Below are positions 30,131 through 40,234 of a stretch of DNA of 50,000 bases, piece after piece. The translations under genes were made by a program, and so were the position numbers. This DNA comes from Guillardia theta CCMP2712 (lineage: Eukaryota > Cryptophyceae > Pyrenomonadales > Geminigeraceae): contig NW_005434620.1 in assembly GCF_000315625.1 (NCBI RefSeq), positions 316,883 through 366,882 on the forward strand, given 5' to 3'. The notes beneath the pieces are model-generated. The model was not told the DNA's origin and did not search any database. It saw only the letters and a list, made by a program, of their open reading frames with translations. Every line of letters begins with the position of its first letter. The first letter of the stretch is position 1.

Positions 30131-31924
30131 ATGGCAAACTTGAGCGCGTTAAGCCTGTTGGCGATGGCGAGGACAAGCCGACGATGGTGGCCAAGCGGGC
30201 GAGTTTCTTCCATCTCATCCCCTGGGGGAAGCGAAGATGAAGCTTCTGTGAGATCCCCCCACACCTCTTCTGATATCTCAACGGATCTGCCGGGTGAAAT
30301 CAAGACTGGTCCTTCGTGGGCTTCGGAGCTTGAGGAGGAGGGGGAGGGGCAATGCAACACTTCTGACAGGGATAGCCAGCATGGAATTGGCATTTTGTTC
30401 AGCTCTAGAGTGCCTCTGCATGATCGAGATAGAATATTCTCGATGGCCATGGAGTCTTTGACAGGAGAACAGAAAGCACTGTTGCTGAACGAAGTTTCGA
30501 GGATCTCGTCTGGTGAGCTTCTGAACGCCAACAAAGATCTCGCGAGCTTTCTGGCTTCAGGAGCATCGGATATCGATCTGAGTGGGTGCTCGTTGCTTCG
30601 GCCAGAGGTCTGCAAGGACATGTTCACCTCGGTTGGTTCGATGCAGTTGATTTCAATGAACATCTCAGATTGCCATCCGTACATGTCAGGGCTGATGTTG
30701 TCTGAGGTTTGGGATCATGTTCCTCGACTCGAGAAGCTCGAGTTTCGTGCTACTTCCCTCTTGCTCAATTTCAATCGAGCCATTAAGGACTTGGCTGTGA
30801 AATGTGAGAGAATCACTCACATAGACCTTTCCCTCTCAGTCAACCTGTCTGACGACGCTGTCTCGACGTTGCTAGCATCGTGCAGAGAGCTGAGGGTGCT
30901 GAAAGTAGCCAATTGTCCTCGCATAACAGACGACGCCTTCAGAGTGCAGCCGATTTCATCGAGTCTTGCAGAGCTGGAGATGTGGGGTAATCGCGCCATT
31001 ACAGGTCAGGGCTTTTTCTTCGTTGAGTCTGTCCTGATGCAAGTAACCATGCAGATGTTGCACTTCAGAGGATTGGATGCAACGAGGACATTCGTTTGAG
31101 GCGTCTACTACTGACAGGAACGAGCACTACATCGAGGGGGCTTCAGAGTTTGAACCTGGATGAAGTGCGAACGCTCGAGTTGGGAGAGTGCGAGCTGTTC
31201 GTTGAAGACATTCGATTCATTCTCTTGTCTGCACGAAATCTGGAAAGGCTGGATCTGAGTTGGTGTGACAATGTGGAGGATGAAATGTTGGGTAGGATTG
31301 CAGGCCATGCACAGTGCTTGACGCATCTAGACATGCGAAAATGCAGTGAGATTACAGACGTCTCGATGGAGGTATTACAGTCTTCCCAAAAGGATATCAG
31401 TCATGCTAAAGTTCTTGTGTAGCAACTTTGCTCGACTCGCTCCCAGCTGGTACATCTTGGCCTTGCCCGGTGTGACTCGCTAGGAGACTCTTCGGTGCGG
31501 TCGATATGCAACCACTGCAAGTGAGTGAAGGTATGGTTCAAACTCCAGCTAAAAGCATGTGCCAGGACTCTACAATCGCTCGACCTGAGCTGGCTGAACG
31601 AAGTCACTGCTGCGGGGATAGAGGAAGTTGTGTGCAAGCTATCGTGCTTAACATCCTTGAAGCTGGAAGGATGCAAACCTCTTTGCGACAGTCACTTGGA
31701 GGTTCTGATTTCAATCTAGTCATCACTTGACTGACGTGTTCACTTTTTTTAAGATGGCGTCCAGAAACCTCAAAGTCCTGCGGGAGTTTCACATGGGGTG
31801 GTGCAACTCACCAACGGACGACATGATTGATGAGCTGGTGACCAAGCTTCCAAGCGTGATAGTGTGGGATTACTACGGAAGAGAGCACGTGGGAGACCTT
31901 GCTAAGAAGAGAACAAAGCCATGA
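30131..31924 (+). CDS. Leucine-rich-repeat protein (AMN1/FBXL cysteine-containing type)
   Basis: Start at 30131 (MANLSALSLLAMARTS). The first 150 residues are low in order. Then come LRR-CC units of the F-box/AMN1 kind: IDLSGCSLL, LEKLEFRATSLL, ITHIDLSLSVNLSDDAV, LRVLKVANCPRITDDA, LAELEMWGNRAITG, LERLDLSWCDNVEDEM, LTHLDMRKCSEITDVSM, LVHLGLARCDSLGDSSV, LQSLDLSWLNEVTAAGI and LTSLKLEGCKPLCDS. The last exon is LREFHMGWCNSPTDDM to stop at 31924. Five GT-AG introns fit in phase. No clear F-box is seen at the N-terminus, so a substrate-receptor role is only a possibility. It converges on the rhodanese gene, with 74 bp between stops. Confidence 0.85.
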
Positions 31925-31998
31925 AACGAAAAGATTTTACCCCACCGGAAACTGTTTATGGCATACCAGGAAAGCCGAAACCTGTTCTCTCGCTGCCC

Positions 31999-32647
31999 TT
32001 ATGCCATCTCAAACGTGGCCATCACGTCTGAGATTCCTCCCAGATTCAAAACGTTCTTGTAGCCATTTTCTTCAAGAATTCGCTTGGCCACTGCGGACCT
32101 CGCCCCCGACCTGCAGTGTACTACGATTGCCTTCTGGAAGTCGTTCTGGGTAAGCTTGTGTACCTGCGCATCAGCGTTAGATCACGACAAGGAGGAGAAG
32201 GATATTCCATAGGCATACTTCGTTGATACGTGCTCCCAGCACTTCGTGGGGAATGTTCACTGCGATTTTGGCATGGCCAGTATAGAATTCATCAATCCTC
32301 CTCACGTCAAGAAGGATGCCTCCCCCATCGATCGCTTTTTTCGCTTCCTCCTGCGAGAAATCTTTGCTGGCTCCGTCTTTCTGGCCTCCCAACCAGGAGA
32401 AAAACGAGCGACCAGCGGATGGGAGCGCAGGAGCAGACGGCAGGGCATGAAGGGGGTTCTTCGTAACGGCAAAGGAGGGGGAGAGGGCAGCGAACCCGGG
32501 TGAGAGGTTCAAGTTCGACCTCCAGCTAGCAAGGGAGTATGTCCTTGACTGCAAGCTGCTGAGCATGAAGGATCTAAGACCTCGAATGCTCATCGCGCTC
32601 ATCGCACGACCCGTCGCTCCTACTGCCATAGTTGCCTGCCTCTGCAT
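31999..32647 (-). CDS. Single-domain rhodanese (sulfurtransferase) with organelle-targeting leader
   Basis: Two exons: 32647 to about 32223, and a second from about 32166 to the stop at 31999. The first ~75 residues are rich in Ser, Arg, Ala and Leu with few acids (MQRQATMAVGATGRAMSAMS...), typical of a mitochondrial transit peptide. The rhodanese domain follows: FSQEEAKKAIDGGGILLDVR, VNIPHEVLGARINE, and after the intron the active-site loop VVHCRSGARSAVAKRIL with the catalytic Cys, then NVLNLGGISDVM. Full-length single rhodanese domain with the catalytic residue intact; the physiological sulfur acceptor is unknown. Confidence 0.88.
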
Positions 32648-33217
32648 TGCAAGCTACGATCAGGAGGCATAGGTGGGGTGGGGGTTGACGTGATCTGTAC
32701 CCCCTCCTACCACTCCCAATGCAAGCGGTGAATATCGTGTCAAGAGGGGGTAGGGTACTCTCATGGGGCGCTTTTGACCAGGAGGGGTACATACCCCTAC
32801 CATGGCAAACATGGGGTACTTGTAGCAGAAAGGTGGGGATGTGCACTTCACTCATGTATTGTAAGGGCCCGCCCCGGTACTGAAGGTGTACAGAAATGCA
32901 GACAAGAGTACCTACTGCGCTGCAAGACTTCAACATGCCAGGGGATGGAGCTTGCCGAACAGACTTTGAGGTGAGTAGAGTAGAGCAGAGATGGGAGGAG
33001 GGGGAGGAGAGGAGAGAAGGGGGAGGAGAGAAGAGAAGGGGGGAGAGGAGGAGAGGGGAGGGGAGAGGAGAGGAGGGGAGAGGAGAGGAGAGGAGAGGAG
33101 AGGAGGGGAGGGGAGGGGAGGGGAGAGGAGAGGAGAGGAGAGGAGAGGAGAGGAGGGGAGAGGAGGGGAGAGGAGAGAACTAGTGTCTCTAAGAATATCT
33201 GTTTTAAAAAGAAGCGA
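32648..33217. other. Intergenic region with long GGGGAGAGGA-type purine array
   Basis: It holds GT/AC-rich sequence with repeated GGGGTA-like motifs (32665-32870). Then, at about 32987-33178, comes a nearly pure purine tract of GGAGA and GGGGA pentamers. No exon with splice support was found. Confidence 0.6.
32987..33178. repeat. Purine pentamer array (GGAGA/GGGGA)
   Basis: About 190 bp of period-5 purine repeat with two main unit variants. It resembles in design the CAGAG/CAGTG array at 4.6-5.1 kb, with a different unit. Confidence 0.9.
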
Positions 33218-36200
33218 CTAACCTACAACGATTTTCTTCCCATGTTTCAGTGAGTTCTCTGACACATGCTGTGTCTCCCAATTGTGATTCCAATCATATG
33301 CTTGCTGAGCCCGGACGTGCCTTCCCATGCCGGCGTTAAAACCTGGCGCTGCAGGGACGATGTGGTCGGCAAACAGATGCGTTGCAACTTGATTCGTGAT
33401 CCCCTCCCTCTTGTCTTTGTCCTCGCGCACATGGATGATTCCATCAGGATACCTGAAACAACTGTCAAGAGAGAAGATCGTGGGTGCAGGGAGGGGCTAA
33501 GGTGTGAAGGGCAATGGAGGTACCGAGCAGAGAAAACAAAGCAAGGAGAGGAAGGCAAGAGGGAGGGGGGCGGCGGGGGGAAGCGAGGAGAAGGGGAGGG
33601 GGGGGGATGCCATACCTTGCATTCTGATATTTGTTGCGCGGCATGAGATGACCGTGAGGGTCGTCATGGTGAGCACGAATATCCCCCTTTTTGTTCAGAG
33701 AGACTTCCGAACTGAAGCTTCCCTCCCATGGGAAAAGCCAGTCGAAGAGTCCACCCCCGCCATTGAGAGCGCTGCTGATGCCTTGTGTAGCATTCATCTG
33801 GTGGAGCAAGGCGTCACGAAGAGGCTTGCAGTGATGCGAAGGGTTACCGGAGGAGGAGGAGGAGGAGCTGCGATATACCTCCATTCACAGCCTAAGCCGT
33901 CGCAGACCCTGATCCGCTTCGCAGCCTGGCTCTCTTTCGGCTTCGGGGTATCCTGGTCTTGGCCTTCTGATTTCTCGTCCTTCTCATCCTTGCTATCTTT
34001 TTCCTTAGCCTCATTCTTCTCCTGCTGAGCATTATCTTCTTGATTAGTTTCCTCCTTCTCATCTTTCGCTTCTTGATTGGTCTCCTCCTCATGTTTCTCT
34101 TCCTCTTCTTTCGTCACGTCCTTTGCATCATCCTTGTCTCCATTGCCCTCTTCCTTCTCCGTAGCCTCGGACTCCTCACTTTGCTTCTCCTCCTTGCCCG
34201 CCTGCTCTTCATCCTCTTCCTTGGGCTGTTCTGCTTCGTTGTTCGCATCGCCGCTCTCCGAACTCTCCCCTGAGTTGTTTTCCTCAGGAGTTTGCTGCTG
34301 ATAATCAAGTCAAATGGATCCATATCAAGTTTACACTGGGTCAGACCTCACTGCCTTCATTCTGACTTGTCGGGCTGCTCCCTTGGTCACCTTCTTGGCT
34401 CCCTTCCTGCACGCAAAGTAGGCCAGTGAGCGAAAACTGACACAACGTGCATGGTTAGGGAACCTGAGACGAGCTACCATCTGCTTCGTTCTGCAACACC
34501 TTCAAAGCATCGTGAGCCTACTCATTACGTGCCGATATGGGAAGGACGATACCTGCTGTCTCAGGCGTTTCACCTGCCTCTTAAGTTTTGCGACCATCGC
34601 CTTCTCTTTCAACTTGCGGATTTGTCTCCTCAACTTTGCAACTTCCCGCAATTCGGCCCTGTGCGCAGAAGAGTCTGCTTTGACAAGAGAGACCTGCGCT
34701 TGTTGGGCAGTTTTGAGTTGATCCTTATGAAGAGCATTGTCCTTCTCAACTTTTTGAGCCATTTCCCTGATTTTCTCAATCTCCTGATTGAGGTGCTTTT
34801 TGACAACTTTTCTCGAGTTGCGATGCCTGTTGTGAGTCTGGGTTGGACTGGAATCTCCAAAAATCGAATTGATCTCGTTCTTAAGATGTCGCTCCGTCGA
34901 TCGAAACAAATCCGATCGCACCGAGTCACCGTCCCGCGACGGCATTTCAAGTGCATTCAAAGGCGATGCAGCATCAGGCATTTTCACGGAGTACTGTGGA
35001 GCTGCAAAGTCCGGTGCTGAGGTCTGCACCTGATTCTGATTCTGCGATCTGATAGAACCAGCAGCTCTGCTCACCTTTCACAAAAGAGTCAACCCCGCCG
35101 GATTCAGCCACACATCACATCGCTACCTGATACAAGTCTGAAGTCTTGGAAGCCAGTCGAAGGTTGCTTCGAGGCTGTTGGCGATAGAGAGCATGATCGA
35201 CAGCATTCTGAACAAGTTGCTTGAGAGTAACACCCTTCGGGACCTTCAACCGCGGTGCCTTCGCTTCTCTCTCAACAGCGTCCAATCGATTCTTCTTCTC
35301 CTCAGCGATCTCCTGCGGGGAAAGATCTCTTGAGGGCTGCAGATGCAAAAGACATTCAGATGAAAATAATGATAGATTCAAGCCAATGCAAAGCACCTCT
35401 CTTGATCGCACATAGTCAGAGTCTTCAAGGTCTTTCCTGGCTTGCTTGATAAACGCTGGAAGGGATGAAACTGCTGTGCTTGTTCCGCCAGTCTCATCAA
35501 CTTCGTGCCTGTATTCCCTTGGGACTGCGAGCAAGTGACCCTGGATTCCACGTTCGCGCCAGATTTTGCGCTCTGCGGCAAAAGGATCCACGCTATCATC
35601 TGAATTGGACGCCTTCAGGTTGCTGACTCTAGACGTCTCGTGCCAGTCGTGGCTCCTAACGTCCTTAGTTCTCGCAACAAGGGGGTTATTTGATGACGCT
35701 TTGGGGATCTTCTTTGCCTCCGAATCGATCTGTTCACCCTGAAACGCCTTCTTCTCACTGGCATCTACCTTTGCCGCCATCTTTTGATATTCATCAATTC
35801 CAGAATCGAAGATATCGCTGTAAGACTTGAGGAGATTGTTAGCTCCTTGGTCAGCTGCTGATTCAAGCTTCGAGTCACGGTGAGACAGTCTTTGAACCAT
35901 GTCCTTTGCAGCCCTGATCTCATTCACAAAACTCCGGTGCTGCTTGATGTGGGTCGGAGAAAAGGAATCTCCAGAAGGTGGCTGCGAGGGCGGCGTTGCC
36001 TTAGCATGATTCTTTCGGTCATTGTCCGGTGGGTTGGAAGTTTGAACTGCTGCCTGAGATTTTTCACGAAACATTCCTTTGTGAGTCGGAATGTTGTATC
36101 TCTCGTCTCCGTCCACCCAGCTAGCGTCCATACGCTGTGAAGAACATATGTTCAGTTGCAATCTTGTTTCAGACAAACACAGAGCAATGGTTATGCACAA

Positions 36201-36490
36201 ACGATGAAGAAGCGGAAAACAACACATTCGTATGATGGTTTTCAATACAACATGTCACGAAGAAGCTGAGTGGACAATCGCAAACCAGCTACATCTTACA
36301 ACACTTCCCATAGTTGTCCACGTACCTCTTCCTGAGCAGTCAGCGCACCCACATGGAGAAGCTCAGCCCTCAATGGCGATCCTCCAGCATTCATCCATGA
36401 TAGGCGGTACGAGGCCATAACGATCACCATCGCTGCCATCCCACTTGCGACGGCTCCGGTCGCCCATCCCCGCAGTCGCCCCCGCGCCAT
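33218..36490 (-). CDS. Uncharacterised membrane-anchored protein with long disordered/coiled-coil region and conserved-looking C-terminal domain
   Basis: Start at 36490. A basic leader is followed by one hydrophobic segment (GAVASGMAAMVIVMASY), so the protein is probably anchored or exported. The second exon (about 36133-35400) is polar and Ser/Lys/Glu-rich. After a short intron comes a PSRDLSPQEIAEEKK segment. The next exon (about 35072-34555) is strongly coiled-coil (NQEIEKIREMAQKVEKDNAL, REVAKLRRQIRKLKEKAM). Another exon (34312-33925) is a Glu/Lys-rich run. The last two exons give a compact sequence (RDALLHQMNATQGISSALNG, FDWLFPWEGSFSSEVSLN, HHDDPHGHLMPRNKYQ, HVREDKDKREGITNQVATH) ending at 33218. 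All introns join in phase. No family recognised. The His-rich C-terminal domain is the best handle for a search. It is head to head, 226 bp apart, with the basic-protein gene at 36717. Confidence 0.75.
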
Positions 36491-36716
36491 GGTGCGAAGA
36501 GCCAGGATGCTGTAACGGTTTGTAACTATATGATAACTGTTTTCATACAAATGTAACGGTGATATGCTCGCAGAGGGGTAGGGGTATTATGAATACGGGT
36601 ATTTTGTCTGGGAAAAACGGGGGTAAGAAAGCCTAATTGGGGGTCGAATACAAATCACTGTACGGGTGTGAGGGTGTGGGTGGTACGGGGTGCGAGGGGG
36701 TGGTAGCACGTGCACA

Positions 36717-37789
36717 ATGGGGGTTCTTGGCGGCATCAACAGGAAGCACATTTCGCACAACAGGAAGAAGAACTCGAAGAACAAGGTAAGAACACTTGAA
36801 ACATCCAATATCAACATCAACAATATCGACATTCAATATCAATATCGACATCCAATATCAATATCGACATCCGATATCCAACATCGACATCCAATATCAA
36901 CATCGACATCCGATATCCAACATCGACATCCAATATCAATATCGACATCCAATATCAACATCAACATCCAACATCCAACATCAAACATCAAATATCAACG
37001 TGAAACATCAAGCATCCAAAATATCAATATTCAATATCCAATATCCAATATCAACGTGAAACATCAAACGTGAAACATCCAACATCATTCATCATTCATC
37101 CAACATCCAACCTCAACGTCAAACATCCAACATCCAACATCCAACATCCATATCTACTCTACGTTCACCTCCACCTCTATATGTTCTCCACCTATGCACC
37201 TTATCTGCGCACAAGTCCAAATGTGTCTCCACACATACTTCTACTTCCACTCGGATAGAAACATAGAGCGAGAGCGACAGGGGAGCTAGACTCTAGAAGA
37301 GAGGTAGCTCGAAAGGCAATGAGAGGAAAAGCCACAAAACAAAACGAGAGATGAGATAGGAAGGTAAAAGCCGTCACAGAGAGCCCTGAATGTACTCAGA
37401 ACAAAGCCAAAAAAGGGATTTGTGACAGCTCCACATATGAAGGATATCGGTGTTCCTGATAATTTGTGAAAGCTAAAGAATCCTTTGCAGTTGAACAAGA
37501 AGAACAGAGTCGAGAAACAAACAAAGGCAGTGCAGCTTTCTTCGAAAACAATGTATTCGTGCTTTTGGTCTGTTTGTGCCGTAATTGAATACCGCAAAAC
37601 AGATCTAAGAAGAAGCAACGTATCATTGACAAGAGGAAGAAAATTCTGATTCCCGATGCGATGGTCAGGAATGAAGAAAAGTACAAGAAGTTTAAGGTCA
37701 GGGTTTGCCCTGCATGAATTAGACTTGATTTTTGACTTCAGATGGACGTTGAAGACTCTGAACAAACCGCTGAGAACGCTCAAGATTGA
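36717..37789 (+). CDS. Small, highly basic protein, probably nucleolar (Alb1-like possibility)
   Basis: Start at 36717 (MGVLGGINRKHISHNRKKNS), with a good donor AAG|GTAAGA at about 36785. After a long intron containing a satellite, an exon begins near 37492 (LNKKNRVEKQTKAVQLSSKT). It is followed in phase by SKKKQRIIDKRKKILIPDAM (near 37601) and a last exon, MDVEDSEQTAENAQD, with stop at 37789. The predicted protein is about 90 residues, over one third Lys/Arg, with a short acidic tail. The order basic N-terminus, LNKK, TISKKKQ-R and acidic end recalls the 60S export factor Alb1, but the similarity is weak and I hold it as a suggestion only. Further small exons could exist in the first intron. 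Confidence 0.5.
36795..37150. repeat. ATC-rich satellite (CAATATCAACATC / GACATCCAATATC units)
   Basis: About 350 bp of degenerate 6- and 12-bp periodicity built from CAACATC, CGACATC and CAATATC. It lies entirely in the first intron of the small basic-protein gene and keeps two plus-strand frames open as an artefact. No guanine-rich units occur, giving extreme strand asymmetry. Confidence 0.9.
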
Positions 37790-38180
37790 AGCAATTTCAC
37801 CATTTCGCTTGTAATGTTTCCATTTAGTCAGTTTAACTTATTTGTATCATGAGAGGGCTTACATGCTGTTCATTTCATTGTGTTATCAAAATTCAGTTGT
37901 TAAGTTGTGGAGCCTTACCATTTTGGATCATTTCTAAGCTTCCAATCAGCGTGTGCTTGATGTCATCAATTTGTGCCTCAAATGTCAAATGTTGTTTTAA
38001 CTGCCTCTCAACCTGCATACTTGTCCAATCTCCAAAATTTCAGATAACTATTCAAAAATGTTGTCTATGGACTATTGGATCGTCATACTTTCAATGGAAA
38101 ATGAAGAAATAGGCATGGCTGGTGTCTCAGGCAACTTGGTGAAAAAATGAACAGATTTACAAGAAATTTCACAGGCTGTC
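37790..38180. other. AT-rich space between convergent genes, nothing recognised
   Basis: 390 bp between the stops of the basic-protein gene and the XRCC3-like gene, distinctly AT-richer than the rest of the window. It presumably holds both 3' untranslated regions. Confidence 0.5.
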
Positions 38181-39531
38181 CTATTCATCATTGTTGTCGC
38201 ACATCTCGTCCGATTCTAACCCCCGGAAGCCAATTCTGAATTCGCAGATACCTGCATCGAATATCAGCGATGCTCGATTTCTCCCGATAGTGAAGACCTG
38301 GAGGTGCCCACGGAGACCACAAAAGTTTTGCCTGAGAGGAGGGTCTGAATCATTCAATTGCAGAAAGAAAGTTAAAGAATACCCTTCTGCTGCCTGACCT
38401 AATTGATCCTGCGGAATATTTATCTGCTTTCAGTGCCTGAAATGAAGGGGCTATGTCTGGATTGCCCTCCTCCTCGACTTCATCAATCAGATAATCATCA
38501 TTCATCGTAGGCCTTAGCAAAATCAATCTGGCGTTGACACCTTGTGACCATGTCAATCCCAGAGCGGCTTGCTTCGTTTGTTTGCGCTTTGTATATGAGC
38601 TGTCCTCATTCGGGGAGAAGGAATCTGTTACTTGATTCGCAGTTACAACTGCACAATTGAATCTGGAGTAGCAGGGAATGTCAATCAATCGTGGATAAAA
38701 TGGAGAATCTGCATACCGAGATGATAGATGCTTCAACAATCGTGACGTCTTGATCAAAAACTCTGATCTCGAGGCGCTCTCCTGGCAACCCTGATACGCC
38801 TCATCCCCCCGCAGAGGGGCTGCGATGGAATCAATGACAACGAGTCCTGGCGAGTGCTGCTCTAGCAATCGAGGGAGCCTGCTTTCAATGACATGCTCCA
38901 GTTCTGCTGGCGTATGCGCCTTCTCAATGAATATGTTTTCGCAAGGATGTGCCCCATTCCACTGGGAGAACAACTCATCTTTGTAGAATGCTGCAATTTG
39001 TTGTAACCGCTTCATGGGCGGCTCCCCTTCTGTGCAAACATAGACAGCCTTTCTACCGAGACCTCCTTGCCCCTGTGGAAACTGGCAGCGAACCATCAAG
39101 TGTAGCAGGAGCTGCGTCTTTCCCGCTCCAGCTTCCCCACAGACTTCTGTCACACTGCAAAGACATGTCAGAGTCGGCGAGCAGTGCCTCTGCTTCAAAA
39201 CCTTCTACACAAGAAGCCCCCTCGTAGGAGGCGATCAATGGAAGGGACGCCTGCGGACATTGAGGAGAAATAAGCATGAAACTTTCGCATACCAGTCCTC
39301 AGGATCGTCTGGCCTTGCTTCAGAAGGGATAAGCCTGTAGTTGGTTGTGGGACAATATCTTTCTCTGCTGTCATGTTCTGCAGTAAATCCATCGATTCTT
39401 GGAAGACCCCCAAACCAGCATATAAGACTTTCGACCTCAGTTCTGGAACCAGTATGTCAATTCAAGCTGTTACCAACTTTCCAACCGGCATCGATGCAAA
39501 CCGTTTGACTTTTGATTTCATTCAGAATCAT
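38181..39531 (-). CDS. XRCC3: XRCC3-type RAD51 paralogue (homologous recombination)
   Basis: XRCC3 acts with RAD51C in homologous-recombination repair. Start at 39531 (MILNEIKSQTVCIDAGWKV). N-terminal helices are followed by TGVPSIDRLLRGGFF and the Walker A exon VTEVCGEAGAGKTQLLLHL. GRKAVYVCTEGEPPMKRLQQ (the XRCC3 'YICTED-x-x-P-x-KRLQQL' motif), NIFIEKAHTPAELEHVIESR and Walker B GLVVIDSIAAPLRGD follow. The remaining exons give CAVVTANQVTDSF, LGLTWSQGVNARLILLRP and a short C-terminus (RRVFTIGRNRASLIFDAG) ending at 38181. Seven exons join in phase with GT-AG introns. The KRLQQ motif and SIAAP after Walker B separate it from RAD51 and DMC1. It is head to head with the multicopper oxidase gene, about 700 bp apart. 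Confidence 0.9.
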
Positions 39532-40234
39532 TCACATATAATGACTAGTTTTGTCTTGCACTGTCCTTCTTAGGCTCCTGATTCTACTCCTCTGACACTC
39601 ATCTATGACATAGATAACAGACCATCGTTCTGAATCTTTTCGTGATGATTCCGTACACCCTAGACCAGGTGAGCTTCTCCTGCTTCCACAATCTTAATTT
39701 TTCTTCCCCGTGACCCTCTCCCTTCCAACCCTGCTCTTTATCCCTCTCCTGTCTCCTCCTGCTGCCCCCCCCCCCCCCACCACCACCACCACCACCACCA
39801 ACACACACACTTTCTGTCGCCTTCGCCTCTACCTACTCCCCCATTCTGCCATCGAACTGCCCGCCCTCTCGCCACTTGCGACAAGAGTCTGATGGGAAAT
39901 CGATTAAAATCAAAAATCAGAGTTGAAAATCGAATCGGTGTGGTTGAAACCAATTGAGGCGAGCTTGCTATTGTATTTGATTAAAATTGAGGATTGGGCA
40001 CGAGCTACCCCTCTCAGTCCAAAGGGTAGAGGTGCAAGGACGGGTGGTAGGTGAAAAAGAGGTGGTCGGGGTGTAGTGATCTGAGATGTTGGTACATTTC
40101 TAGGGTATTCTTGTCAGTTAAATAGGGGGTAGTAAATGCATTGCTACTACAAGGGTGGTACGAACTGGTGGGGTGGAGGTGGTTGGAGCATACCACACAT
40201 CAAAGAGGGTGGGTGGTCGGCCTTTCAAGGCGCC
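39532..40234. other. Intergenic region between divergent genes, with poly-C and CAC/CA arrays
   Basis: Between the XRCC3-like start (minus) and the multicopper oxidase start (plus). A C-run of 12 at about 39767 leads into (CAC)n and then (CA)n to about 39810. From 39960 to 40200 there are GGGGTGG/GGTGGT-rich motifs. No exon supported. Confidence 0.6.
39766..39811. repeat. C-run followed by (CAC)n and (CA)n
   Basis: Compound microsatellite: about 12 C, then about seven CAC, then ACACACAC. Confidence 0.93.

Noticed and set aside
31999-32647. Arsenate reductase or Cdc25-type phosphatase instead of rhodanese
   Set aside because: The active loop CRSGAR has six residues, as in rhodaneses; Cdc25-type loops have seven.
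36690-37073. Ser-Ile-rich plus-strand frames
   Set aside because: Product of the ATC-rich satellite; a good donor at about 36785 shows the real exon ends before it.
38400-38455. GC-AG intron at the XRCC3 C-terminus (CAG|GCACTG)
   Set aside because: A normal GT-AG intron slightly further on (AGAAGG|GTATTC to CACCTCCAG) keeps the frame and gives a family-like end.
40136-40234. Upstream in-frame ATG for the multicopper oxidase
   Set aside because: It adds only a Gly/Trp-rich run and would bury the obvious signal peptide that starts at 40235.
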